From the NCBI GenBank assembly GCA_019095985.1, contig CM032664.1:21058770-21122769 (forward strand): 64,000 nt of DNA, read 5' to 3'. The translations under genes and the position numbers were made by a program. Shown here piece by piece: positions 48,898 through 64,000 of the stretch. Numbering within the stretch: the first letter of the stretch is position 1; the number at the start of each line of letters is the position of its first letter. The notes under the pieces were generated by a model. It was not told the origin of the DNA. It did not search any database and worked only from the letters and a program-made list of their open reading frames with translations. Source of the DNA: Streblospio benedicti (taxonomy: Eukaryota > Annelida > Polychaeta > Spionida > Spionidae).

Positions 48898-49259
48898 GTC
48901 GTACTGACACATTTTGCAGTATTTTTGATACAATGTAAGTATGCCACCCCGAATTTAGCCTGTGTGACAGGGGTCTAATCCTAAGGGCCTTTTTGTATTT
49001 TTCATGTTTTTGCATTATTATTTTTATTTATTGTCAGTAATATCAGTATTTCCCCAAGTATTTTTCGTCACCTGCGATCAGTATTATTCAAGTTTTATTA
49101 TGTTTTCCTTGTCTTTTTTATGTTCCATTTAATTTTAATTTGTTGTAAAGTGCATTTTAACATGTTGAATTATGAATAAATACATGTAGTATCAAATCAA
49201 ATCAAAACCATGTGAGCAATTGCCCAAAGTCTAATCTAACAGCTATTAGCTGCTTGCTG

Positions 49260-49734
49260 TTAAAGGGACATGCAAAACAAATGCCTCATTTTTTTAGATA
49301 TATTGAATTAAATATTTTGTTTTTGGATACACTTGCCACGTTACTCCTAATAACTAATGATTTTACAATTATTAGCATGCGTTTTTGATAAAATATCAAT
49401 ACCCATAAAAATGTAGGCTGCCATATTGATTGTCACTTTCACATCTCCCCCTTGAAAAAAGGAGCACTGCATTATCTTGCAGCCTCTATCACCCGTGCGC
49501 TGACAGTCAAAAGCAGCTGGTCAGAAATATTTATTAAGGCTGGCACAATGTAAATATTTACAGACAGGATTTTTGGGTACATTTCATAAATCCAGTTTGT
49601 AGTAATGATTATTGTGAAGAAATGAAAAATTGCATATAGATAAAAATGTATACATTCAAATGGCTTAGCAAGTACTATTTATGTGGCATAAAAGATTGAT
49701 GTGATGTGGAATTCACCTGTGCATGTCTCTTTAA
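49260..49734. mobile_element. TIR element D (~475 bp)
   Basis: Ends TTAAAGGGACATGCA and TGCATGTCTCTTTAA are near-perfect 15-bp inverted repeats, with GCTG on both sides as a possible 4-bp target duplication. The inside is AT-rich with no reading frame, as in a non-autonomous DNA transposon. A related GAGGGACATATG occurs near 50878. Confidence 0.6.
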
Positions 49735-53147
<3,413 letters not shown>

Positions 53148-53476
53148 TTTTTCATGTAATTTCATTGGTTATCATGTCCCAGAAATACCAGATAACCCGG
53201 AGAGGGTTTATCACTCTTCTTCAAAGAGGGGTGATACCATGGTTATCATGCTTGTTCTCAGCCGGACTACTTTTTCACATTTTTTAAAAACAGTGTTGTA
53301 AATGTTTAGAAAAGAATGATAGATACAAAACCTGGTTCGTTGTGTAACATGAATTATGTTATCAGGATTCGTTCTTGTGGCGCACCATGCTCGCCCTTCG
53401 GGCTCGCCATGATACGCCCCGAGAACTCACCTGATAACATAATTCATGTTACAAAATCGCCCGCTTTTGTCTAATG
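53148..53476. repeat. Dispersed repeat E, copy 2 (fuller)
   Basis: Same order as copy 1, plus an inverted pair GTAACATGAATTATGTTATC and GATAACATAATTCATGTTAC flanking a GC-rich centre (CGCCCTTCGGGCTCGCC). A structured dispersed repeat; no protein was seen in it. Confidence 0.8.
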
Positions 53477-54545
53477 CTTGCTAACCTGGGTTTATGCAGG
53501 CTTTTTCTTGTACAGTCATGTACAGTAATTATCCATTATTGTATGGACCACCACTACTCACCAAAATGATTACCACGAACCATGATGGATTATTTCCTGT
53601 TTCGTTCAAATATATCTGTCTTTTGTTATCATGTCAGTGTATGTTCTACATGTGTCAAATTCCTTTACATAAACTGGGTTTAAATGATTTGGAATGAGTA
53701 CGGCAACCCCTCTGGCAGATGACACAGCGTGCAAAATTCAATTTGTACTTTCCACAGACTTCTCCAATAAGACTCAGCTGCACAGGTCTTATGTTCTTTT
53801 TGCAGAAATATTACTCCATTATGTTTCTTTTGTACCCAATATTGATATATAAATATATAGATTTTGAACGATGTCCAAGGCCTCGGCAATTAAATGTGCT
53901 TAATTACATCATCTGTGGAGAATTATTTAAGTTCTGCATTTTATGACATTTCTACCAAATGATAAACAGTGTTTACATTGCACGCATGGAAACAGCACAA
54001 CAGAAAGCCATCAAAGAGTCCCACATTAAGTAAAATAACTTCTATAATCAAAGCTCGCCACAAACAAAACCAAATTTATTATCAAAGAAATGACAAGGAA
54101 GGTCAAATATGCTAAACAAAATCATATAAAAAAAGCAGTGAAATAATGAGAGTTAAAAGAAATACACAAGAACAGTAGTGTGTACTGTGAAGTAATGTGT
54201 GCTTAAAAGTTAGCAGTACATTAAAAAACACAAATTATACACAACACGTAGAGAACAAGTCTGCATGAAACAGCAGAATTGGAGTTGTTTGGTGTATCTC
54301 TTGATGCATCACGTGTAATGCAATGTTAATCAGTTTTACCAATATGCATATATAAAAGTATCATACCTGAATATACACAGTACAAATGTATACATCACTT
54401 CAAATATGCTCATGTACATCTACTCGCAGTTATACAAACACACACAATGACGTACAAGTATGTGCACATTTACATGCACATTCCCATACACCTATGGACA
54501 GAGCACTAATAATGATAGATAGTTTTCAACTGGCAATAATACGAT

Positions 54546-54853
54546 CGTCCAAATAACTTTACATAGCCTACCCGATTATTTCACATTTGGTGGAAGACAA
54601 GGACCCGGGTGCTTTCCGGTAGTTTCCCTAGTTAGAATTCACCAGCAAAACGCCATGTTGGGTAAGGGAAGGGAGCTACCGCTAGCGGATTCTAACTTAG
54701 AATTAGGCAGCTTATACGTCGGTGGTCAGTCAGTGAATTCTCACGGGTCCATCGGTCACTGAAACTGACTATGGGAGGGAACGCGGTGTCACCTGGAGAA
54801 TTCCTGGTTAGGTCCGGCAGAGGGCTAATTGAGCCACGTGGGATAGAACTCCC
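54546..54853 (+). repeat. Inner inverted repeat, right copy
   Basis: Begins CCAAATAACTTTACATAGCC and ends GCCACGTGGGATAGAACTCC. About 90% similar to the left copy, with small length changes. Confidence 0.85.
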
Positions 54854-57729
54854 TTGTCATCATGGAACACTTAAAAGTTGACGACTCCTTTTTAACAGCC
54901 AATCAGACAAACATACGATATGTATTATGCCTTTTTAGAGCTGAGGAAAACCGCACAATGTCGAAGCGGTCTTAGCTATTCAAGGAGAATTACAAAATTT
55001 GGTGAAAAACAAATGAGTAGTGTCATAAAAGTTCTTATAATAAATTTTCATGTATACAAAAAAGAAGTTTCCCTCATATATGGTGTTGGTTTGGTTGTAA
55101 TAAATACATGTTTTAGAACAAAAATTGCCTATTTTATCATCAGACCTAAAGATGTTATCAACTTTGTATGGTCTTTTCAGGATCGCTGAAGTTAAATTGA
55201 TGTTTTAAATTTTGTGTGTTAAATGATATTTATTTATTTGATATTAGTCAAAATACTTATTTGTATGTATACCTGCTTTAATTTAATTTATTGTGGAAAT
55301 GGAAAACTGATATGTACTTAGTATTTCTGAGTATTTTGACTCTTTTCGAACAAGAGTATAATAGAATCTTTTGGGACTCCATTATTATTTAAATAAGAGA
55401 GGACCCGTTGTAGCCTTAAATCATAAAATCATGTAATCTAGCTAAATAATATTATTCTAAATGTACATCTAATTTATTCCTACCAGGTGTGATACTACTG
55501 CACCATTGCCCTTTACAAAGATGATAACCTAAATGCCCTCTTTAAACCCAGATAAAACATTTAAAGACTTAGATAAGTCTGCAAAATTTACAAAGGATGT
55601 CACAATGTGATAGATGAAGTAAATATACCTCACCCAGGCATCTTGTTAAATTGTTTAAAAAAGTCATTTTAAGCAAAAGCAAAAACATTTGTGGGTTGCC
55701 TTGGCTTTTCCTATCATTTTAACATTAATAGTCAAAACTGTTCACTTTTATTAAATATACTGAACTCAAAAAAACAGAGAATCACAAGTTAAAGATTTTG
55801 CATCAATTAAAGTGCCAAACACAATAATGACCTGGAAACTCCCAATATTTATGTCAGCCCTTTACAAATTTTAGAAACAAATTTACACATTACAACCATT
55901 ACTGCATGTTGATCTTTATATTCTTCATGACAATGATCTCAAATAAAAGACTATAGAGAGCCATGAAATTGCTGAAAAAGAAGACAGACAAGTTTCATTA
56001 AACAGAAATAATAAATTATGAAAACTGAAATTAATGAAACTTATTATCAAGATAATGAGAACAAAGCAAATTTAATTTCTTTATTATATAAAGAGAAACC
56101 CATTAACTCATTCTTTAAATTAAAAAGAAATACCATTTAATGATGAACTGCGCTATTAGATTATTAAGCATGTCCAAAAAGTCAGTGACTTATACTGTTC
56201 CTTTAAGTTTGAATATGCCATAACCCATGACACTCTAAATGGCCTCTCTGGATGACTAAAAAAGTCCAGAATATCAAATTTTTGAAACCCCACTTTCGAA
56301 AAAATTCCTTGACTTGAAAACACGAAAGAGATCCAAGAAAATTATATAGTCATTCATTATTAGCTGAAGAATCAATTTTAAGTTTAATTTTGCCGAATGA
56401 TATCTGAAAAGAAAAAAGAAATAACTTTAATTACATAACTAAAAGACAACTTTGAAGAATATAAGAAACATTGTTAAATGGGAAACTCAAAATTAAGACA
56501 GAATATCATGTCCATTAGACTACTGGCCGCAAAGCTCAAAAATCTTAACACATTGACATTAAACATCTAACTATTCTTGCTTTCTTGACATTCTATCTGA
56601 TAGACACAGAGTGCTATTAGTCTTAAGAAGTTTTACATAAAAACCTACAGCTTGATTTACTGAACAAACATATGAAATATTGACGACATTCTAAACAATT
56701 CCTCGTGGAAAACTGGGTTTAAAACACAGCATCTGCTCAATACCAAGTCTCTCAAGCCAACGTCACACCACTTCAGCCCCATTTCATTCCATGACCCATC
56801 AGAACTCAAGTTGTAGAAAACAGAACTTATTCCAAACACGTTTTTCGCAAAAGTTAAAAAAAAAAATGAAGTACTCTTAAGTATCGAAGATGTGTGCGCA
56901 TGCTATTTAAGTCGGAGTACGTTATGATTTAGCTGCCGTACTTCACGCGTAACGGTGGTGTCTCCGATGCCACACTCCGGTTCAACTGACAGAAAACCCA
57001 ACACCACAATTTTTGGTGGAAATTTTATGGTCCTAGTGTCCCCACTGTGATCGCTGTTGGTTTCTCAACAGGTTTTGATGGTCATTTTCTGTTAATGAGA
57101 TGATAAAATGCACTTATTACTGGCTGTTCTCTTTCAAAAGGGATACATGTTGATTAGTTCATCTTATGTAATTATATCTTATGTGTTTTTTGCACAATGA
57201 GCAAAATGATCTTTTTTTGAAGCCTCTACGCCTATAAATAAAGAAATTATAACTTAAACGTTTAATGCAATTCTTTCAGTGGAAGATTGAGTCTGGCTAA
57301 TGACATTTTAATTGAACCCAGATGTCTGCTTGGTTTCTAAAAGTTGCTTAAGGAGTATGAAATGCAATCTTCTGTTTGGTGATACCCAATATATACATAT
57401 TATGAACAATACATATTAGCAACTAGATCGAAGGTGTTCAAAGAAATTCTGCGTCGCTAGAACAACGTTGACTTATGGGCCATTAAGATATATACTGAAA
57501 TTACAATCAAGAAATGAATTTGAGGAAAAAACATCAGAATGAATGAGAATCAATATATCCAGGGAAATGATATTTGTGTTGCCATACAATAGTGCTATTT
57601 GAATAACAGATACTAATCAATATCCGTTTTAAACCCAATAATCAATATTTGCTGCTTGGTTGGAATATATTGATTTTTCTTGCTGGCTTAATTGCATTGA
57701 ATATCAGTAAGAATGTCATGAATGGGCTT
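54854..57729. other. Spacer of the inverted duplication, right part
   Basis: Very AT-rich, no repeat family or gene recognised. Confidence 0.5.
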
Positions 57730-58082
57730 CTAGAAAGCTCATTCTATCATTCCGTGGAAAAATCACCGCCAATAACCCACGCTGATTGGTCAATCTCCGT
57801 GCTCAATTTTGCGATGGAAAACACGCTCCCAAAAAAACCACGCCGCTAGTCTAATCTCCTCACAATATCAATACAGCCGCTGACGTAGTAAGGCGTGTTT
57901 CGTTGTTGCGGAGATCAACAGTTTAGACTAACGCCTCTGCGCGCTCAAAACTGTAGGAATTGACGTCTCCGCGCGCTCAAAACAAACGAAATTGACTTGA
58001 ATGTTGAATGTTATAATATGATTTATTTTAAAATAAAATGGATTTTAGTCATGATAGAATGGTGATTGAGCACTCGATTGTC
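57730..58082. promoter_or_regulatory. CCAAT/CRE-like, CpG-rich repeat region
   Basis: GCTGATTGGTCAAT (CCAAT box on -), GCTGACGTAG (CRE-like) and a duplicated CGCGCTCAAAAC unit (near 57937 and 57970). Sequence shared with the palindrome at 58083 suggests a repeat rather than a promoter. Confidence 0.25.
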
Positions 58083-58140
58083 GTGTCAATCGCAAAATTG
58101 AGCATGCAGACGTCAGCATGCTCAATTTTGCGATTGACAC
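58083..58140. repeat. Perfect 25-bp inverted repeat with 8-base loop
   Basis: The arms GTGTCAATCGCAAAATTGAG plus CATGC and their reverse complement flank the loop AGACGTCA. TGCTCAATTTTGCGATGG also occurs near 57798, so this is part of a larger repeat region. Confidence 0.88.
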
Positions 58141-58284
58141 TCCAATCTCGTGGTCAATTCATACAGTTTAATTGGCAGATTGCCCAAAATCAAATCACTT
58201 CGGTGTCGCCTAATACCTCATAGTTGTGTAAAGTTTGAACGAAATCAGTTCATCGGTACGCCCGCTAGCTTGTCCGGAGACATA

Positions 58285-58303
58285 CATGCACGCACACGCG
58301 CAC

Positions 58304-58336
<33 letters not shown>

Positions 58337-58382
58337 CACACACGCACACACACACACACATACATACATAGTTAGTTAGTTA
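58285..58382. repeat. (ACGC)n(CA)n(TAGT)n compound microsatellite
   Basis: CACGCACACGCGCACGC leads to a run of ACGC units, then CACACACACAC, then TAGTTAGTTAGT. Confidence 0.95.
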
Positions 58383-59183
58383 GTTACAAACGAACGAAAC
58401 ACAATGCTTGCTTCAGCAGCTAAGCTGAAGCGACGCAATTATAATATGATATTAGCAATCAAAGTTAACTCATACAATTACAAACTTCAAAGTCAGAGTA
58501 TTATATGATATGGAATATTATGGAATAAAATCACTCGACATGTAGTTTCCATGTTGGTGAAACTTTGCAACGATACATTTGCCATGAAATGGTCTGTGAT
58601 AGATGCTAAATGTCATTTATTCCTGACTCTAGTTCATAACCAATCTGCATTTTAAGTGTAAATAAATATAATATGTAATAATGTAATATAAAGTAAATGT
58701 ACATAGGAAATATAAAAGTGATAGGGAGAAAAATACTAAAACAATGACAAGTATCATGAAAATTCTGAATTTATGCAGCAACAATTTCAGCATTATACAT
58801 GTACATGTACAGTAATTTAACTGCCTAAGTTTGCAATCATCTCACAAAGTTCACCAGGTCAAGTTTCTGATGGATGTAATTAGCACCTATCATAGGTCGT
58901 GTGTCCTACTGAGAGCTGGGGTCCAATAAAATTTTGTCCGAGAATGCCGCTTTTTACAGTTATGAACTGAGTGAGGAGTTAGTAAGTCGTAGATACAGTG
59001 GGTATCAGAATGTGCCCCATGACTGCTACGTAAAATAGTCGGTAGTAGTAGGCTTTGATTGGTGACTAAGGCTGCGAGACTAGTAGGCTAATAATAGTAT
59101 CAAGGCGGGAAAGTGGCATTGTGTAAGATTGATACTGGTTCAAACTGAAGTGTGTGTACTTCGTCAAGGGAAATTAATTCAGA

Positions 59184-59255
59184 GGTTAGAACGTCCGCCC
59201 ATGACATATGAGGGGTCTGAATCATGGACTGGAGACCATGAGTTCAATTCCACAA
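59184..59255 (+). mobile_element. tRNA-like SINE head in the right arm
   Basis: GGTTAGAACGTCCGCCCATG then GACCATGAGTTCAATTCC. It continues into ACTTTACATAGCCTACCCG, a block also found at 46640, 47445 and 54560. Confidence 0.5.
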
Positions 59256-59497
59256 TCTTCCAAATAACTTTACATAGCCTACCCGATTATTTCACAAGAG
59301 CCACCAAATTAATATATTCAAGTGACTTTTGTGAGATAATGACAATTAAACCATTGCAGAGTGTAAAGTCCTTACAGTATGGAAAACTAACCCGATGATA
59401 TCCATAGGCCTTTTTAAAATATTCTTTCTATTAGTTGTCTACGTATGCTATATCATATTATATGGCGTACAATTAAACCCCGGCACTTACATTTCAG

Positions 59498-59706
59498 ATA
59501 TGGGATTGCTATCCTACTCTCACTGACCTTTCTGTCAGTGGATGTCTGTGCCCAAAGGTTTCCAGTTCAATTGTCCATTGATCCACACAATCAGTGGCAA
59601 TTAGAGGGGAGATGCGCAAGGTCCAAAATGCGCATGAACAGTTGTCTCAAGTGAGACTTTTTGACCAATGCAAGCCGGTACCCCCAGCCGTAATGTAAGC
59701 CCAAAG
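59498..59706 (+). pseudogene. Right-arm copy of the EGF-like gene, first exon: broken
   Basis: The acceptor ACATTTCAG and donor GTAAGG are kept, and the signal-peptide part still reads YGIAILLSLTFLSVDVCAQ. The rest differs from the left copy by a few length changes that break the frame. It is either a decayed paralogue or sequence error. Confidence 0.65.
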
Positions 59707-60284
59707 GTAAGGGATTATGATTAATGCCACGAGCACCCCTCTCTATGATTAGGAAACATCTCACTAGTCATGGACACCAGCACCAAAAAAAGGTTGCATA
59801 TAAAAATGTTTACTATGCATAACATGCAATACAATAGTCTGCTCAGTAAAATGGCTATAGGTAGTGTATCTTTTATAAGACAGAACAATAGAGCTGGAGA
59901 ATCCATATCAACTTCAGATTTATCCTCTATGATCGATTTTATCATTTGGCCACATCTAAATTGCTATCACAGTCCTTTATTGCCCTCAGGTGCAACATTG
60001 GGATGATCAAATCCCTGGCCCCATCCTCCTCCACATGTAGAGTAATATAAAGATTATACTGTCTTAAATCACGTTAAAAACCAAAGACTCACAGAAAGGC
60101 TTAGATGCTTTGCATATGAAATATTTTGTATGCTAAGTAGAATTAAAATCTAAGTACCTTTATTTCACAATCCAAACAAGCCCCCTCCTTCAAACTATAA
60201 AATCTAAACCAAAGGATCACACTACTGTGGGGGGATCAAAAAATCACTGTAAATGCTAAAGACTGACATAAGTATTGTTGACAG

Positions 60285-60400
60285 ATGGATGCATGTCTTT
60301 TCGCCATGCCTTAACTCTGGGACGTGCAGTACTGATGCTGATGGAGCTTATGCCTGCACGTGCCCACACACACACATCGGAAATAACTGTGAAATACTTG
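60285..60400 (+). pseudogene. Right-arm copy of the EGF exon: broken
   Basis: Counterpart of 45554-45667. Both splice sites and most of the EGF coding sequence ([19 protein letters not shown]) are kept, but its length differs from the left copy, so it no longer joins in frame. Confidence 0.65.
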
Positions 60401-61779
60401 GTCAGTATATAGCAGCTGTTTTCATTAGACCAATCTTCTTTAGTTTTGAGTAGTTCTTGAATAGCTCTGTAAAATGCGTATGTAAACGTAAAGTAATGTA
60501 AACGCATGTTAACTGAACATTAGAACATCTTCTCTAGAACGGAGACCTCTAGAACCATCAAAGAATCAGTACACATCCGAACCTGCAAGCAGGTTATGAA
60601 CAGAGACAAGGGGGAAAGGGGGGGGGGACCAACTCTCGCGAGTGTATGATTCTATCCTCAGTCAGGTTCGGAATATTTGATCTCCTGACAGTGTGCGGAA
60701 AGAGCATTCTGATGTTGACAACAGTTGTTTGGCGAAACTGTTAATGAATGTAAAAATATAGTGTTGTGAATAAAGAGAGATGAACCAAAATATTTGATAC
60801 CAACACAATGAACACATTTAAGAATATACAATCTGCTTTAATTTGTGTGTTTCGTAAATAGCTGTAGTGCTCTAAATGAATGTGTATTATTAAGATTGTT
60901 ATTGTTCTGAAACAATATACACGTAGTGCATGCAATTGTTAGTCATCTCTGCCACTCTCAACTGAAAGCTAATGTCATTCATTGATACTATTCACTAGAT
61001 ATTTGTGGATGAAGCAACCGTGACAGATATTTCTATCTCACATGGCTCTCAGCGTGATCTGGCATGCACTATGCATACATCCGCGCATAGTCTTATATTA
61101 CATTAGTACTATGTTTCAGCCATCACATTTTTCCAATGAGATTTCATTCATATATGCCATACTCTGTTTTAGACGAGTACACCTAGCATCAATATGGTCT
61201 CATTAACGAGGATTGGGTTGGTCCATGACAAAGATTGTGCACTAAACGTTGGCTCCATCCCACTGAGTGTCCTGATGTTTGAACATTATGATTTGTACAT
61301 GTATAAACATTTTTAATTTGATATCTGTAAAAATGAAACAAATAGAGTTAAATGCAAGATACTTATACTAAGACAAGTAAAAATCCTGCTCTAAAATGCT
61401 TTTAAAGCAATATTTGTGTATTATTTTGAAAGATACTATCAAGCGCTTCAAAAAATATAAATTTGATATAGGTTACATTCCATTTAAAAAGATATTGAGG
61501 GTTTTAGTTCCTAAAATTGATCAAAACATAGAGTTAAATACAAGATTTTAGTACTTATTATATATACTGATTTTTTTTCTTAATAAGAAAAAATATGTAT
61601 TTGAAAGAAGGTAGATGAGATATATATTTGAAAACTTTGTATACAGCTATCAAAAATATTTCAAATCTACGATTGAATCGCACGTGACATAATGTAAACA
61701 GATAACATGTGATTTTGAAGTGTTACTGCTTACAAATGTTTGGGTAAACATATATAAATAAGGTTAATGCTTTGAAACT

Positions 61780-62300
61780 ATAATTTATTGTACAATTAAC
61801 ACTTGATGTTTTGCTGTGTATTCTGTGTACTCAATTGACATTTAATGTTTTATAATATGTTATCCATATGTACTCAATTTTTTGTCTGTTTAAGATTTTA
61901 CAACATACATATATATTTATATCTATGTTTACCCACTCAATACTTAATGTTTTCCCATTATATATTTGATGTAAAAACAATTAGCAATTCTTTTTTGCAA
62001 TATGTATTTGATGTATAGATTATTGATATTTGACAATTTTTGAGATACATATATTTGGCAATTATATATAAATATATATATTTTATGTGTAATCGATTGA
62101 CATTCAGTGTTGTGCATTAATATACATTTAAGATATAATCAACTAAGATTTAATGTTTTTGAAAGTACATACATGTATATGAAATATATAATCAATCAAT
62201 ACCTTATAATCCTATGATTGAGGTGTGATCAATTAACATTTCATGTTGTGTGTAAGATTATGGCTTTGATGCAAACTTTAAATTTGTTAAACATTTAAGT
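61780..62300. repeat. AT-rich degenerate minisatellite in the right arm
   Basis: Reverse complement of 43664-44230: ATTGACATTTAATGTTTTAT and TTTGATGTATAGATTATTG type units. Confidence 0.7.
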
Positions 62301-62494
62301 TACTAATTCTTCATTTTTCCAGTTGCGCAGAACGGCGTGCGCAGTGCATCGGCAGGGGTACAAACGTTCATCGCACAAAGTTATGATTTAAGGCTGTCAA
62401 AACGACACTAATATGAAAATGTTAGTTTTCGGCATATGCCTCGTCGTGTTCCATAAAACCCAAACAATTTTGGGGCCCCTTTTGTTCAGCATGT

Positions 62495-64000
62495 TGAAAC
62501 GAATTATAATATGATATTAGCAATCAAAAACCATACAATTCAAACTTAAAAAAGTCAAGTATTATATGATATGGAATATTATGGAAAAAAAATCACTGAA
62601 TGGTTTCCATGTTGGTGAAACTTTGCAACATACATTTGCCATAAAATGGTCGGATAGATGCAAATGTCATTTATTCCTGACTTGTTCAAAACCCAATCTG
62701 CATTTTAAGTGTAAATAAATAAAATTTGTAATAATGTAATATAAAAAAATGACATGGGAAATATAAAAGGATGGGGGGAAAAAAATATAAAAAATAAATA
62801 TCATGAAATTTAATTTTATGCAGCAACAATTTCAATTATAAAAAAATATAAGCCTAAGTTTGAATCATCTCCAAAGTTCACCAGGTCAAGTTTCGGATGG
62901 ATGTAATTCCCCTATCATAGGTCGTGTTTTCCACAGAGCTGGGGTCCAAAAAAAATTTTTTGTCCGAAATGCCGCTTTTCAGTTAGAACTGAGTGTATGT
63001 GAAAATATTTTTTAAAGATGTGCAAGTGGGATTAGGGTTAGGAGCCCCTGGCGATCAATTCGCCCCCTGGTCGCGGAGAGGGGTTTTGGGGGGGGGCGTG
63101 AAAGGTTTCCGATTGGGGGCCTGTTAGTAGTGAGGAGTTAGTAAGTCGTAGAAAAGTGGTATCAGAATGTGCCCCATGACTTATAAAATAGTCGGTAGTA
63201 GTAGGCTTTGATTGGTGACTAAGGCCAAAAAACTAGAGGCTAAAATAGTATCAAAGGGGGAAAAGGGAAAGATTGATACTGGTTCAAACTAAGTGTGTAC
63301 TTTTGTCAGGGGAAAAAATTCAGAGAGAAACCCCCAAAATATGAGGGGTCGAATCCTGACTAACCCTGAGTTCAATTCCCCCTTCAAAAACTTTACATAG
63401 CCTCGATTTTTCACAAGAGCCACCAAATTAATATATTCAAGTGACTTTTTTTGAGATAATAAAAAAAAACCATTGCAGAGTTAAAGTCCTTTTCAGTTTG
63501 GGAAAAACCCCAATATTTCCCGGGTTTTTAAAAATTTTTTCTTTTGTTTCACGATGTTTATCATATTATATGGCGTACAATTAAACCCCGGGACCATTTC
63601 ATATGGGATTTTTTATCCTACCCCACTGACCTTTCTGTCAGTGGATGTCTGTGCCTTTCCGTTCTGCCATTGATCCAAAAATGGAATTTGAGGGGGATCC
63701 AAGGTCCAAAAAGGATAAAGTTCTCTGGAGACTTTGACCAATGCAAGCCCACCCCCCCGCCTGTGTAAGCCCAAAAAGGGGGGTTATGATTAATGCCACG
63801 AACCCCCCTCTATATTTAAACATCTCATAGTCATGGACACCAGCACCAAAAAAGTTTGCATATAAAAAAAAGCTATGATAAAATGCAAAAATAGTCTGCT
63901 CAGTAAAAATTTTGGTAGTGTATCTTATAAGACAGAACAATGGGGCGGAGAATCCATATCAACTTTAAATTTTTCCTCATGATCATTTATCATTTTAATT
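62495..64000 (+). repeat. Third, direct and very noisy copy of the duplicated block
   Basis: Follows 58435-59960 in order (for example ATAATATGATATTAGCAATC, then TTATGCAGCAACAATTTCA), but with many short losses and swollen A, T, G and C runs. It includes a 63000-63120 segment that the right arm lacks and the left flank has. It continues past the window end. Confidence 0.85.
63590..63775 (+). pseudogene. Third copy of the first EGF-gene exon: heavily damaged
   Basis: Traces such as CTGACCTTTCTGTCAGTGG and GACTTTGACCAATGCAAGCC identify it. The number of breaks is large and similar to that in the non-coding sequence around it, which points to base-calling noise as much as to decay. Confidence 0.6.

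Larger units (their letters stand above)
58974..62307 (+). repeat. Right arm of large inverted duplication (~3.3 kb)
   Basis: Starts at GAGGAGTTAGTAAGTCGTAG and ends at TTAAGTTACTAAT. It differs from the left arm by scattered substitutions and small length changes. With its 5' flank from 58435 it also matches the direct third copy from 62495. Confidence 0.9.

Noticed and set aside
58150-58371. Open frame ending in Arg/Ala/His/Thr repeats
   Set aside because: The repeat part is the (ACGC)n/(CA)n tract and the rest shows no family.

Overview
The window is animal nuclear DNA: AT-rich non-coding sequence, short GC-rich exons with GT/AG introns, many microsatellites, MITE-like and tRNA-derived repeats, and one 100-base N gap. 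The exon style, the repeat content and a SUEL lectin/CUB/sushi receptor suggest a marine invertebrate. I cannot place the phylum from sequence alone. Most of the window is non-coding.

Region 1 (1-26 kb, + strand). One multi-exon gene encodes a type I membrane receptor. Seven exons (10473 to 24353) join in consistent phase to give 467 residues: SUEL-type galactose-binding lectin, CUB, a four-cysteine sushi/CCP-like domain, one transmembrane helix and a ~110-residue cytoplasmic tail. The signal-peptide exon is not certain; a weak candidate lies at 945-1029. The introns hold copies of a ~180-bp TIR element whose ends read CAGTAGAACCTC...GAGGTTCTACTG. Several lie within 15-60 bp of exon edges. 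Local tandem duplications have copied two splice sites of this gene. The 3' UTR carries a ~60-bp minisatellite.

Region 2 (26-43 kb). Mostly non-coding, with more copies of the TIR element, tRNA-derived SINEs, a long CAG tract, and one intronless gene on the - strand (37921-38919) for a 332-residue protein with a SOCS box. A CpG- and motif-rich stretch near 28.1 kb looks promoter-like.

Region 3 (43.6-64 kb). A ~3.3-kb block is present as an inverted pair: 43664-46968 on - and 58974-62307 on +. A third, direct copy starts near 62495 and runs off the window. The block carries exons of a small secreted, cysteine-rich protein with one EGF-like domain. The left copy reads cleanly; the right and third copies are broken. 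The third is so homopolymer-rich that poor consensus sequence is likely. Inside the 12-kb spacer is a second, shorter inverted pair (47154-47470 and 54546-54853), one end of which abuts the N gap. True local amplification and mis-assembly are both possible here.

No retrovirus, LTR element, Polinton, CRISPR array or bacterial-type operon was seen.
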